Origin: Cryptomeria japonica
Lineage: Eukaryota; Streptophyta; Pinopsida; Cupressales; Cupressaceae
DNA length: 64,000 bases
Reading direction: 5' to 3'
Assembly: GCF_030272615.1 (NCBI RefSeq)
Contig: NC_081414.1
Span: 312,869,664-312,933,663, forward strand
Part shown: in pieces, positions 1 to 11,349 of the stretch
How positions within the stretch are numbered: position 1 is the stretch's first letter
Layout: the number at the start of each line of letters is the position of its first letter
Made by a program: the position numbers and the translations under genes
The notes under the pieces: model-generated
Databases searched by the model: none
Told to the model about the DNA's origin: nothing
The model's input: only the letters and a program-made list of their open reading frames with translations

Positions 1-49
1 GCGTGGTGTCTCAGCCTGGCCGTAATGCCCTATCGGCTACTTGGGCGTG

Positions 50-167
50 GTATTCTCCCCCCATGCAAGTGAGAGAGTACTCATGTTGTGTGGGTCGAGT
101 ATGCATGTATACATATACATATACATATATAGGTATATGTATATGTATTCTCCCCCCATGCAAGTGA
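50..167. repeat. 23-bp direct repeat flanking an AT-rich palindrome
   Basis: The same 23 bases occur at 50-72 and 145-167 (core TCTCCCCCCATGCAAGTGA). Between them lies an ATAC/GTAT-rich imperfect inverted repeat (about 104-147) that could fold into a hairpin. This may be a local duplication or a footprint of excision. I cannot assign it to a known element. Confidence 0.6.
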
Positions 168-177
168 CAATGTGAGT

Positions 178-965
178 TGATCATTCAACGGTGGAAATTG
201 TCTAGAAATTTGTTGTAATGATTTGTAATGTAAATTCATTGTATTTAGAATGTAGTTAGGGTTATGTAGCCGTTGTAACTAAAAAATGTATTTAGGGCTA
301 GTTGGAGAAGAGATTGTGTGTCGATAGTTTGAGGGAAAGTGTTGTCGAACCAGATTGAAGTGTCTGTATGTGTGTAGCAGAGTTGAGCTGAAAAGGATTT
401 GTACTAGCAAGCAAGGGAGTGTTGTAATAAGATCATTTGCCATGTTGTTCCCTAACAGTTACATTAGTTTGAAATCCATTAACTGGGTAGATCCTAACAT
501 GTTTTATTTGTAAATCATTTCACCGGGTGGCTCATTAACTTGAGTTTTAAATCCTCTAACAAGGTTACTCCTAACAAGGTTGAGGCAAATCCCTTGATCG
601 GGTGACTCCTAACAGGGTCTGCTCTTATCCGGGCATATTGTAAGGTCCTAACTGAGCTAGGCCTTTAATCAGGCACATTCTGAAAGAATGCAAATATTTT
701 GTAGGTGCTAATTCCCACCGTGGTTTTTCCCATTTGGGTTTCCACGTGAAAAATCTATGCATTCATGTGGTGGTTGCATTATTGGTTTGAGCATTTGATA
801 TCTTTACTATGTTTGCATAATGATGAACACTTGAGTGAATGGTTTGGTAAATAAGTTTAGCAGAATGTTTGAGCAGTTACCGATACTATTTTTTGAAGTA
901 TTGCATAATTGTTTAACTAATCATTCACCTCCCCTCTCAATAGTTACTAGATCCTCATAATAACA
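178..965 (+). mobile_element. Truncated Sirevirus-family LTR
   Basis: This segment is the reverse complement, with divergence, of the LTRs at 18541-20079 and 25067-26597. It shares the run of pyrimidine-rich CTAACAGG/CCGGTTAA-like units, the conserved CCCTCTCAATAG stretch and the terminal CCTCATAATAACA ending in CA at 965. Only about half of the 1.5-kb LTR is present. No tRNA-Met primer site follows position 965, so it is a solo or 3' LTR fragment. Its left end merges into unrelated sequence near 178. Confidence 0.75.
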
Positions 966-3900
966 GACTGCAAATAAAAATCTAATATACTCAAGTGGTG
1001 ATACACCAATATGTTTTGTTTTGAAATAATGTTTTAGGTATTACTAGCTGATTTAACTAATTGACTACATTCACAACTCATCACCTCCTAAGATGATCAT
1101 AAACAATACATATGAAGGACTTTATTTTCAATTTTCTTGAAAGATGGAAATGACCATACAATGACACTTAACTAAAAAGATAAAATTAACACAACACATG
1201 CCCTAATCTAATCAAAGGATATTTGTCTAAACATTGCACATATGTGCAAGAAATCAAAAGATCTAAAGTAATCACAATGAATTTCTAAAATCACCATATG
1301 AATACTATGAAAAGACAAACATATAAGCAGGAGCAACAAGAATTTTTATTGATTTCTGGAATAAAATCTCATACAAAGTGCAGTTACAACTCTGATTTCC
1401 AATCAAAAGCAGGTTATAAGTTGTAACAGAGCTGATTGCATTTAAAACTAGAGAAGAACTAAGAAATTTTTTAGAAATATGAGTTACAATACTCAATTCA
1501 CTGTTATACATACAGAGAAAGGCAAGAACTAACTCTACAAATGAGTGAGAAATGCCTTTTTATTTAAGCAGCTCCTACAATTTTGAATTTAAAATTCTGG
1601 CTCCTTTTGGTTTGATGATTCAGCTGAGTTATTGTTGTGCTAGCTACTCCTTTGCTTGAAATCAGGAGGCTAAATGATTATGAATTTAAAAATCAATTGT
1701 GTTGGGCGAGCTCATTTGAAAATTCCACAAAATTAGGGTCAAGACTGAAGATTTTGAGTTGATTTACTCCCAAACCGCCCCCTGGTTGATGAATCACACC
1801 TTGAGGCCTTCAAATTAGGGGTAGGACTATTGATCTTGCTTCAAAATCCCCCTCAAATCATGGGATTTCTCTTTTGGCGACCCCTCTTGACTGAGTTTTG
1901 AATTTTGAGCTTTACATTTATGACAATAGAATTTGAAAATTCAAATATCTTTGACATGGTAGTCAACCTTCATGACACTGTCTTTACCTTCTAGGATGAC
2001 TGACCTTTATCCTTGTAGGTTTGAGAGCCATGGATGTTCTCTTCTACTTAGTCCTTTGTACCATTGCTCTTTAGACTTGATGAGGAAATATTGTCCTTTC
2101 ACCGTTCTATGGGAATTGTGACTATCTTATTACTGTATGCTACTATGATCTTTATTATATCACTCTTGTGATAGTAGTTAATAGGATTTTGCCTTTCTTT
2201 GACTACTATCTTGACTGCACCAAAAGTGAACTTGTAACAATGACTCATTATGCTTGCTGCACTATCATGATTATCAACATAAGTCACTCCACTATGATGA
2301 CTGATTGTAATTCTATGGCATATACCTCCACAATGATTCTTTTGAATGATCCTAACTATTTTTAGATCAGACTTATGGCTTTACTGATCTAGATTGACCT
2401 CTCTTTTTCATGTTTCCAATAATAGTGACTTTCATTACTGCTTAGGAGTTGTGACTACTATAATTCCCTTTATTGTGTTGATGCAAATTAAGAATGTTTT
2501 TAATACATGTAAGAGAGTTTTGTTGATATCTTTGGTTATTCTTACCCATAAAATTCCACATATCAGTTTGACTGCTATCTTCTTTGAATCTTTTTTGGTG
2601 ACTTTGATTAGGCTTGCAAAACTCTGTAGGTTGCTATAGCTCTTGACTAGTGATTCTTATTGTTATAGTTGCTGCTCTCATTGGTATTTGATCCTCTATC
2701 AATGATTCTTCATTGATGGTGCTTTGTGAAGACTATGTTGTGAAGAGTACTAACTATGAAGTAATGATTTTGTAGCCCATTGTTGTTGACTGAGACTGCC
2801 ATCCTACCATTGGATTGTGAATCTTGTGACAGTTCCATATTATTTATTCTTCATGACTACTCATTACTAGTCATTGCAATTTGTACATTCTTGTATACTA
2901 GGATTGTCTCTATGAACAATTTCTGTGTGACTTGTAGCTCCTTGGTACCTCTTTATTTGCTTTAGGAATGATTTGAATCTCTATTGTTCATGATTTTGAC
3001 TCAGCAAGGTCTTTCAATGACTGCAAATCATATTAAGATAGTCAACTTGACTATCTTATTTGGACAATGGTTGCTCAAAACTAAATATTACTATGCTTTG
3101 ACCTGTTACTATCACTTTATCTTTGTTGAAACTCTTCATGACATTTGGTGACTAAATCTTCTTACTGGTAACTTTTGGCAATCACAACTACATTCATTCT
3201 TATAACTCAACTCACTTTTAATGGTCACCAAAACTTTGGCTTGTGGTTGTACCATAGAATTTATCTTCATCCTTCACTGTGTTCTCATTAGTGTCTTTCA
3301 CTTCCCTGGTCTTTGTGGTTGTGACAATCTTTACGACTATCTTAATCATCAACTTTCTTGATCTTTCTTATGATACTAGAGCTTGCACAAATGCTGCTCT
3401 CATGACTATATTAGATTGTGATCTTCACTCACTTAGGTTATTCTTCATGCTTGGTTGCCCTCTTTGGTGTAGTTAACCTTGGAGTATGAAGGACTGCAAA
3501 ATAGAGTGACTGAGATTGTGATTTGATCTTAATTTGTTGATCTTTATGGGTCCCTTCAATGAGGGTTGTACTCACTCCTTGGATTCTATTATTGTTATAT
3601 CTGATCCATGTGTTCTTGAATATTTGATTTGTACTTTGCAACCTCACTCTAGGGCTTCTTGGATCATATATATTTCAACAAGACCGCTACCTCTATTTTT
3701 ATAAATGTGACATAGTATGGTATGTGTAGTGTGTTCTTCATTCATTGCTCACTGTCATAGCTATGACTATGCCATAGGGTTTTGATTGTGAATTCATAGT
3801 GTCAATGTTATTGCTTCTTGATATCTCATTTTGATTGACTATCCTTGAGAAATACTGCCATTTTTATGTTATGAGCATTGAAATCATTGTCAAAACAATG

Positions 3901-5380
3901 CATCTGCTCATTGAAACTCCTATAATCTATCCTTGTTCTGAAGGACTGCATTTTTTATGCTCAAACCTCCTCATACCCGACTTGTTCCTTTCACCAAAAC
4001 CCTAACTAAAGCTTCCTATTTGGGCACTGTGACCATACCACTGTGAGCATCCCGATGAAGATTAATGTTCACTCTCATCCAGATCATAACAAACCATGAA
4101 CTTATTGAAAATAGTGAAAAGCTTTGGAAACGTAAGACCACTCAAAACAATGGACAACTCTCACCATTTGTGAAATGAGAGTCAAATAAGAAGTGAAATG
4201 ATAGATGCTAAGATAATGAGAACATCTTATAGGAAAAATGAAACTTCTTTCAAATTAATACATGAGTGACATGAGCTCATGACACAATAGAATGCATAGG
4301 AAACCCTACCTCCTTTAGAACCCACTCATTATTTAGAAAAACTCTTGACATCTGCACCGTTTTATTAAAAATAAGGACTCAATCTGTTGTTCTTGCCACT
4401 CGTCAATGAATGAAACTCCTTCTTGTGTCTTGAAACTAAAGACACGAGCATAAAATGTGTAGAAAATAATGATATTAAAGTTCTTGTTAACAACAAAAGT
4501 GCCTTTAACTACTACAAGAACAAGGAGAAACACCCTGAAAAGTAGGGTTTTCTATCAGCAAAACCCACAATGGTATGCTAAGACCCACTTAAGGAAAGTC
4601 TTGACTCAAGTCAAAATTTGAGTTCACTCAAAAGGTGTGCTTGGAACAGGTTTTGATAAGTTTTCCTTTAAAACCCATATTTTCCTACCTTTCTTTCCTT
4701 ATAAAAAAAAAACTACTCCAAGAAATAAACAATGTAAAGGTAGATTTTGATATTGTGAATCAAAAAAAAATATAAGGCCTTTAATCACTTAGAATACATA
4801 AATCACGCAACATATAGGAAATTATTAAACCAAACACACACACCTTTGAATCAACCTAACATAGAGAAGACCAAATAAACTAAACTCAATTCAGGATAAA
4901 GACAAAAAATAAAAAATGGAAAACCCCTAGATGCAATTTTGACCCAAAGACTAAATTGGATAATAGTCTTACAATAGAGATCTGAAACATTCTCACATCC
5001 ATAAAGCAATAAATATAATATCTTCTATCAAAGAGAACAATAGGGCTCAATCCTATAAGGAAAGCAAATAGATAATACCAAGAGACTGATAAGCCAACAT
5101 AGACATCCATAATTCAAGCCCATACATAAAGTCTTAACATGACAATACTGACAATCAAGACCTAAGATCAAAACGTATCCTCTGGAGCCCTCAGAAAAGA
5201 CCCGAGCCAAAACAACTCAAATGAGCAAAACCTTGACCCCTGTTGGTTCAGATTACTATTAACATTATTGGTTCAAGGTTTGTTTTTAATTAACAAAAAT
5301 AAAGACACAATTTCAGTAACACCCACATTGACCTTAAAAACTCAAGGAGATGTTTTAATAACAATGATAAGGAACAATTA
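966..5380. other. Unassigned AT-rich DNA, no gene recognised
   Basis: Open frames here are all under 75 codons and none resembles a known domain. The part from about 2100 to 3850 is unusual: the + strand is rich in T and has recurring TGACTAT/GACTAC words (for example near 2119, 2201, 2442, 2731, 3049, 3335, 3402 and 3764). This suggests a degenerate dispersed or tandem repeat. About 4740-5000 is simple AT-rich sequence. The TSD of LINE-1 begins at 5381. I see no promoter or RNA gene that I could defend. Confidence 0.5.
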
Positions 5381-5397
5381 AAATCATAATCACTTTC
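5381..5397. repeat. LINE-1 target-site duplication, left copy
   Basis: These seventeen bases (AAATCATAATCACTTTC) recur exactly at 26749-26765, directly after an A-rich tail. LINE RNase H coding sequence starts immediately after this left copy. This is the typical signature of target-primed reverse transcription by a 5'-truncated LINE. Confidence 0.9.
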
Positions 5398-5545
5398 CGT
5401 TGGAGGGTTGGTTGAAAGTGAATTTTGACGGGGCTTCTAAAGGTAACCCGGGACCTTCGGGGGCAGGAGCCCGGAACCCTAGGGTTCCGGGGTTTGTTGT
5501 TTTAGCCTATCTTAACCCCGGAGTCCTGGAGTGGGTGATATAATT
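5398..5545 (+). pseudogene. LINE-1 RNase H domain, N-terminal piece
   Basis: Translation gives LKVNFDGASKGNPGPSGAG, the hallmark opening of the plant LINE-type RNase H (RVT_3 family), with the first catalytic aspartate in FDG. The domain cleaves the RNA strand of RNA/DNA hybrids during LINE replication. The reading fades after about 5510-5545, where insertion A begins. The remaining RNase H motifs lie 11.7 kb downstream at 17203-17628. The stretch is noticeably more GC-rich than its surroundings. Confidence 0.85.
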
Positions 5546-5606
5546 GATATTTTTGGCTATGTGATAGGATAATTTTTGGTTCTTTCTTACATATTAGAGA
5601 AATTAA

Positions 5607-8600
5607 ATGGACCCAACCTCCAACAAGAAACTTAAGGAATTGGAAAAGCTACCTGCAACCATGAAGTACCACTACCAAGGTTAGACTTATGCTTCCAAAT
5701 TGGAAGGCTAGATCAAATGGGTGATTGGTACCAAAGTAGGGCATATTGAACTAGAAGATATCATAACTCAGTTAGACAGGCCAAGGTTGGATACTCCTTA
5801 TAGGAGGATCAAGAGGTCGAGGCTAGTGGAGGCAACCATCTTTCCACAATCTATTCAAGCCCCTGAATTTATTATGACTACTGGATAGTTCTATAATGTA
5901 GACACCATGAAGTGCATAGATGATAAAGGCAAAATAGTAATAGATTTATCTACAGATATGCTAGGTTTTGTATTTGGTATTCCTTCAAGGGATGAAGTGT
6001 TGCGGACTACTGAGGAGGAAGCTGCAGAGGTATGGGATAAGGATACCGCTTCCTACAAAAGACACATGAATGAAAACTAGCTTTAAGAGGAGAGAAAGAC
6101 AGGTCTAAAGGCCAATGACATTCTAAGGGCCGATTTCAAAGAGCCGCAACAGGACCTGATAATCATGTTGAGCAAGGTCTTCGGTTAGCCAGATTGCCAA
6201 CATTTTCACCCCTGGATGTTTCAGTATATGAATATTGTTTTGATTGGGAAAAAATATTTTGATTGGGCCCAAATATTATCGGATAACATACATCATCAAC
6301 TGGTTGATGTGCATAAAATGAAAAAGTTCTTCTTTACTTCTTATGTTATCTGGGTAGCTGCTCGGATAGACAAGTTTCCAGGGCTGCAAATAGAAGGCCA
6401 ACTCGCCGATGAAGAGGGATAGAAAAAGGTATGGGAGTATTATACTCAACTCCCTCTGAGCAATGCAAATATACATTTCAAAAGAATAAATTATGCCTTC
6501 ATCTTCCCCATTATTATAAATCTCACAAGTGATGAGGGTTACAGAATAAGCCCAGAGGCAATGGCAGTAATAAGGGAATGGGGATGTTGGTTCATCCAGA
6601 ATCAATGTTCTACGTACATCAGGGTTAGTGGCTTCATAGGGAATCCCATGCTGCTGCTTAGATATTGCAATGACCGGGTGATACTCTTGGAGTATGTAAG
6701 GCAGATGGTTGGGTTGCAGTCATTATTGTCTTCAAAACACAAAACTAGTGTGGATTTCTCTATTTCAATTGGTTATTTTTCTTGTTAAAAAATTCAAGTG
6801 GCTAAGGCGACCGGGCAAGAATTATAGGACTTGCATTTAAAATAATTTAATCATGCTCAGGAACACTATGATCCATATGGAAAACTAAAGCAGACGATGC
6901 CAAAAGCTTGTGATGGGCATAAACCGAGGTTAGAAGGCTTTTGGGCCAACCTCCAAGACAGTTTTGAAGCTAGAGAGAGAAGTTATTCTCGGCTCTTAGT
7001 CCCACAAATAAGGAATTTTGAAATAGAGACTAATCTCCCTAAAGAATTGGGGATGATGGTGAGTTATTAGACCAAACATATAGGGAGCAAGGAATTGATA
7101 AGAAGCCCCTCTCCTCAATAAGATGGTCAAGATAAGAAGATGTAAATATAGATTCAGTAACCCAAAATATCATAAAGAGATCTAAACAATGGCTGAATTT
7201 GAGGATTAGGCCGAGTGCTTCAAAAGGAAAACAAATAGAATCAACCACTAATAATCCTCAATTGAAGGTACACAAGGAGTATGCCCGAATAACCAGGTCT
7301 TGTTCTAGAAAGAATACATCCACAAAACTAGATGAGACTATTGGACCCGAGCCAACCACAGAGGAACTTTTGGAACGGGTCAAGCAACAAATGTGAAAGG
7401 CTGAGTTATTGAAAAAGGCAACAGATCTTGGAGTAAGGGAGGGATTAGGAGTTGTTCCACTGACAGAAGTACATCCCGTTAGGGTTGCTATTGGGCAAGT
7501 ACCAGGAGAAGGCACTAAGGAGAAAGATGAGCAAGGAAAGGTTGATGAAGGTACATATACATCTACTCAACCTCCTCCTGAAAGGACAACATCTACTCAG
7601 CCTCCACCTACTGCAATAACATAGGCTCCAATTTTGACATCATCAACTACTACAATCCCTATAACAGCACTGGTGTCTGCACCAATTGACATTTTTGCTA
7701 CAACATCAGTAACATCACCTCCATTAATACAAGTATTAACTCCTGCTATAGAAAAGGTTACCATTCATAACATTGAATCTAATTTTGATCAGGAGAATGA
7801 GCAACCTATTGTACAATTGGTACAAAAAAAAACTGAGAAAAAGAAAAGAAAGAAATTTTTTCAGCTCACGAAACATGCATCAGTGGATCCTATGGACATA
7901 GATGGGCAGAATCTACCAGACAATCAGCCAGTTGAAGAAGAAAGAGAACAAGATGAGCCCAAGGATGAAAATGATGAAAGATTGCTTTTAACTCTTGAAG
8001 ATTAGGAAAATTTGTTAAAGGAGATAGCAGTTGAAGGAGAATTGAAAGAAATAGATAAAACTGATAAAGGATTTGAAGAAGAAGTAAGTGACAGGTTAGG
8101 AGAGTTGCACAAACCACAATAGTTGAATATTGATATCGCTCTCCAAACAAGCAAAGTTCAACCGGGTACCTCAACCCCAAGGTATGCAAATTCCTGAACA
8201 AGAGGAGGAAGAGAAAGATGAAGCATAAGAGAAATTAAAAAAGGCACACAAGGTAACTGCAAAAATCATACCACATGAAGGTGATAAGGATGAGGACACA
8301 CCATAGTGGTTAAGCTTCACATTTGAGAAGAAAAAGAAAGTGGTATTGCTGAAGGTCACCCTACAACAAGCAATCACTGAAGAACCAAGGAAAACAAAGA
8401 GGGAAAAGACCATACATCATTTGTCTAGAACCAATTCTGGTGAGATGATTGCTGATATTGCTTCTCTTGTACAAGTTGAAGGTTAGATCTCCCCTAAATA
8501 CCAAGTTTCACAAGTAAAATTGGGTAAACAGACCAAGTGGGGAGAGTTGGATGCTCTGGAACTTGTTACCAGTGTTGTGAGGAGCGGGATAGAGAAAGAA

Positions 8601-9449
8601 CACATTTATCTCTTAGAGGTGAAAGCACAGTTGGAACAATACAAGCAATTACTCGTAGAGATGGGTAAGCCACTAGACGTGTGTGTAGATGATAGTTTAC
8701 CTTCAACTTCATTGCTTTCAGAAGGCGACATGAAGACACTCATTGAAGTGAGAAAGGTGGCTGCAACTACAAAAACATGGGCACAAAATAATGCTTCTAA
8801 GATTAGATTGTTTTTGCAGAATACCATGGAGGTATATAGGAGAGCCACACAGGTAGGCAGAGCTCTAGCTTCATGTTCTTAGCAGTGGGAGCGAAAGCTC
8901 CACATTTTTGATAAACAATATCATATTTTGAACAAGATGGTGAATCTCGGGGAAGATATCATAATGAGGGAAGATCTCTTCGGTGGAGATAGTTTTGAAA
9001 ATTTGTAGTCCTATATATATTTTGGAGTTGAAGATTGAGATGCTTTTGTAGTATGGAAAGGACATGACATTGATAGATACATGTTCCCCTCTCCTTAGTT
9101 CAATAAAGAAGTATGAAAAGTTTGTAGGACAGTTGTTAGATATTTTTGGGCTTGGTATTCTTAGTGTTGGACGCTTGAAGGAAGACAATGTACTCCGTCA
9201 GTGGGACGCATATGTGGCACGATATTTTACAACTTCTACTAAGTTTAATGTTGAATTAATGGATAGATATGGGTACTTAATAACTCAATGTCAACATGCT
9301 TAAGAGATAATAGAGAAGTTAGAAGATAGAAGTAAGAATGCAGAGGAGACTTTCAAGAAGTACAAGTTTAGAATCAAGCAAGTTATTGATCCTCTTGCTG
9401 AGGCAGTTGCATGCATCATTAGCAACTACAAGAGCTATAAAAAGAAGTA
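5607..9449 (+). pseudogene. Large unknown retroelement protein (element A), decayed
   Basis: From ATG 5607 (MDPTSNKKLKELEKLPATMK) the + strand reads as one long protein of roughly 1,200 codons. It is broken by many in-frame stops, mostly TAG (for example 5682, 5709, 6419), and by frameshifts near 6790-7200, 8005-8500 and 8900-9060. A globular N-terminal part (to about 6790) contains MLGFVFGIPSRDE and FFFTSYVIWVAARIDKFP. That layout resembles the plant transposon-protein/plant-mobile-domain type of retroelement ORF. A Pro/Thr/Ser-rich linker (about 7540-7760), a Lys/Glu-rich acidic stretch (7800-8330) and a helical C-terminus (8520-9449) follow. It shares this layout, and weakly its motifs, with ORF2 at 11350-14563. 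No pol motif is present. Function is unknown; an env-like or accessory ORF of a gypsy or Sirevirus relative is possible. Confidence 0.55.
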
Positions 9450-10187
9450 GAAGTTGAACATACAGTTGCTAATGATAGCATGGTATTTTTGAGGAATTTT
9501 ACATGTCACTGTCACTAGGACTTCAACTGCTGCTCCAACATGTACCTTGAATTATTGAGCAAGTTTTGCATGATTACGAAGTGTTGGCTCATGCAAATCC
9601 ATTTTCATAATGCTCACCCAGTCACAACTTCATAGTAGTTAACTGGAGTTCAAGGCAGAGACTTGCATGTCAACTATGACTCCTTGGTTTTTTTAGTGAT
9701 AGGTTTATTTCCTAGAAAGTAGGTCAAGAAAACTCTATAAATTAGAGATTTTGATTCATTGTAAGGGTCCACAAATTGATGATTTGAGGCTCAGTTAGAT
9801 ATTATTTTAGAGATTTTTATGCATATTTTATGAGTTTGAGTAGATGTTATGATACATTCTTCAAAGTTAATACAAGAAGCAGCTTATAGATTGCCTAATC
9901 TATGTGTATGTGCTATGAATTCGTTCTTTGCAATCTGGTAATGTCTGTTGTTTGAAATCAACAACTTATTTTTATCTTATGTTTTATTGCTTTATGAATC
10001 ATATTGCACACGTAAGTGGTGTATGAGAATTAATGTGATAGAACAATATTGTGGTGGTATTTGTTTCCATGAATTTGTGAGGTTGCATGACTCTGCATGT
10101 TTATTGGAGGTTCATTATTGAATGCTAGATTGAATGATATTGATGATATTTAGATTGCATGGTGCTAATTGCATAGTTCGTTAAGTT
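9450..10187. other. Non-coding tail of element A
   Basis: No coding frame. The sequence is AT-rich, with CTATAAATTAGAG near 9735 followed by pyrimidine-rich DNA, which could be the promoter/R region of an LTR. I see no matching second LTR. The stretch continues, across the nested element 10193-17060, into 17066-17200. Confidence 0.35.
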
Positions 10188-10192
10188 GTTAT
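10188..10192. repeat. TSD (GTTAT) of the non-autonomous LTR element, left
   Basis: GTTAT directly precedes the left LTR and recurs at 17061-17065 directly after the right LTR. This fits a 5-bp integrase duplication. Confidence 0.85.
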
Positions 10193-11103
10193 CGTTGGAA
10201 TTGAAGGAATCCAAGAAAACTAAGAGGGGGCGGGGGTGAATCAATATTCTGCCAGTAATATAAGATTTTAACTTATTATAACATAAACATATAAACCGGT
10301 AAATGAAGAAATATATAACATGAAGTAAATAAACCAACCACATGAATGAACACCATAACACACTGAATTTTATACGTGGAAAACCTCAAAGAGGAAAAAG
10401 CATGGTGGGATTTGTGACCCACAATATCAATTCACTGGCCATATGAAAGATATTACATAGTATGGGGGTCTACACATGCAGGAAGGCACACTGCCTAGAG
10501 CACACTGCTCAACACAAAAGAGTCTCACTAACTACAAGCTTCTGCTGAGATAAAACAGTAATGGTCACCTCACAAAATGCATCTACAATGCTAAAAAGAG
10601 TTCCGGTTATAGGTCTATTTTGTACCGATTCATAAACCCTGAACCCTTTTACCGGTATCTCCTTTCCTCTAAGAATTCTTTACAAACCATCTATTGATTA
10701 TTGCATGATATTACTTTTGCATACCAATTATCTACATACATATCCTTTGCATCACACTATTCTACTTCCTTGTCCTATATCAAAATGACCTAATAAACTG
10801 ACTTATATACCCTTTACAAACAATATGCCTTATGTCGGCTTACAATACATTACAAAAGATATTCAATGTTGGCCCTATACAATAATTGCAAAATGATTTT
10901 ACAAATAAAACTTTTCGGATCCCAAACTAATGTCGGCTTCACTGAAGTTGTGGATGCTGGTGTCGGTGATGACCTTGATTACTCCAATGCTAGTATCTGC
11001 CAGTGTATGCCTCTAATGTTGGTATTTGCTAGTATATGCCTTCTACAAAATCTTGTTTCCATGAATGAAAACATATGAATCCAATGAGTGTCAATTGCCA
11101 ACA
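10193..11103 (-). repeat. 3' LTR of the non-autonomous element
   Basis: Paired with 16147-17060. On the + strand it starts CGTTGGAATTG (the partner has TGTTGG, so the terminal T has mutated to C) and ends GCCAACA at 11103. A short G run interrupted by C (10226-10236) matches the G14 run of the partner. Confidence 0.85.
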
Positions 11104-11310
11104 ATCTCCCCCTTTGGCATTGATGGCAACACTCATGTGAAAAATGGATTCCCTGCCGGTTCAACTGAAACTGAAACATACTCCCCCTGAGCTGATTGAC
11201 TACGTTTGCAATATACTCTCTGTCTGATATCCTCCCCCTAGGATATATACATACTTTCCTTTTCATTTCATTTTTCACATACATATCCTCCCCCTTTGGC
11301 ATCAATGCCA
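11104..11310 (-). promoter_or_regulatory. Multiple polypurine tract cluster
   Basis: On the minus strand several AAAGGGGGAG-type tracts lie just upstream of the 3' LTR. On the + strand they read as CTCCCCCTTTGGCATTGATG at 11107, then ACTCCCCCTGAG near 11180, CCTCCCCCTAGG near 11231 and CCTCCCCCTTTGGCATC near 11286. Repeated polypurine tracts next to the 3' LTR are a known Sirevirus hallmark. The one abutting the LTR would prime plus-strand synthesis. Confidence 0.75.
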
Positions 11311-11349
11311 AAGACTGGTGAAAGAATTGAAAGAATTGTTACAAATTAC

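Noticed and set aside
4333-5210. Short minus-strand frames of 60-74 codons
   Set aside because: No motif, no codon pattern and no neighbouring element support. AT-rich DNA gives such frames by chance.
6276-6605. 109-codon minus-strand frame
   Set aside because: Antisense to the unknown protein of element A and without any motif.
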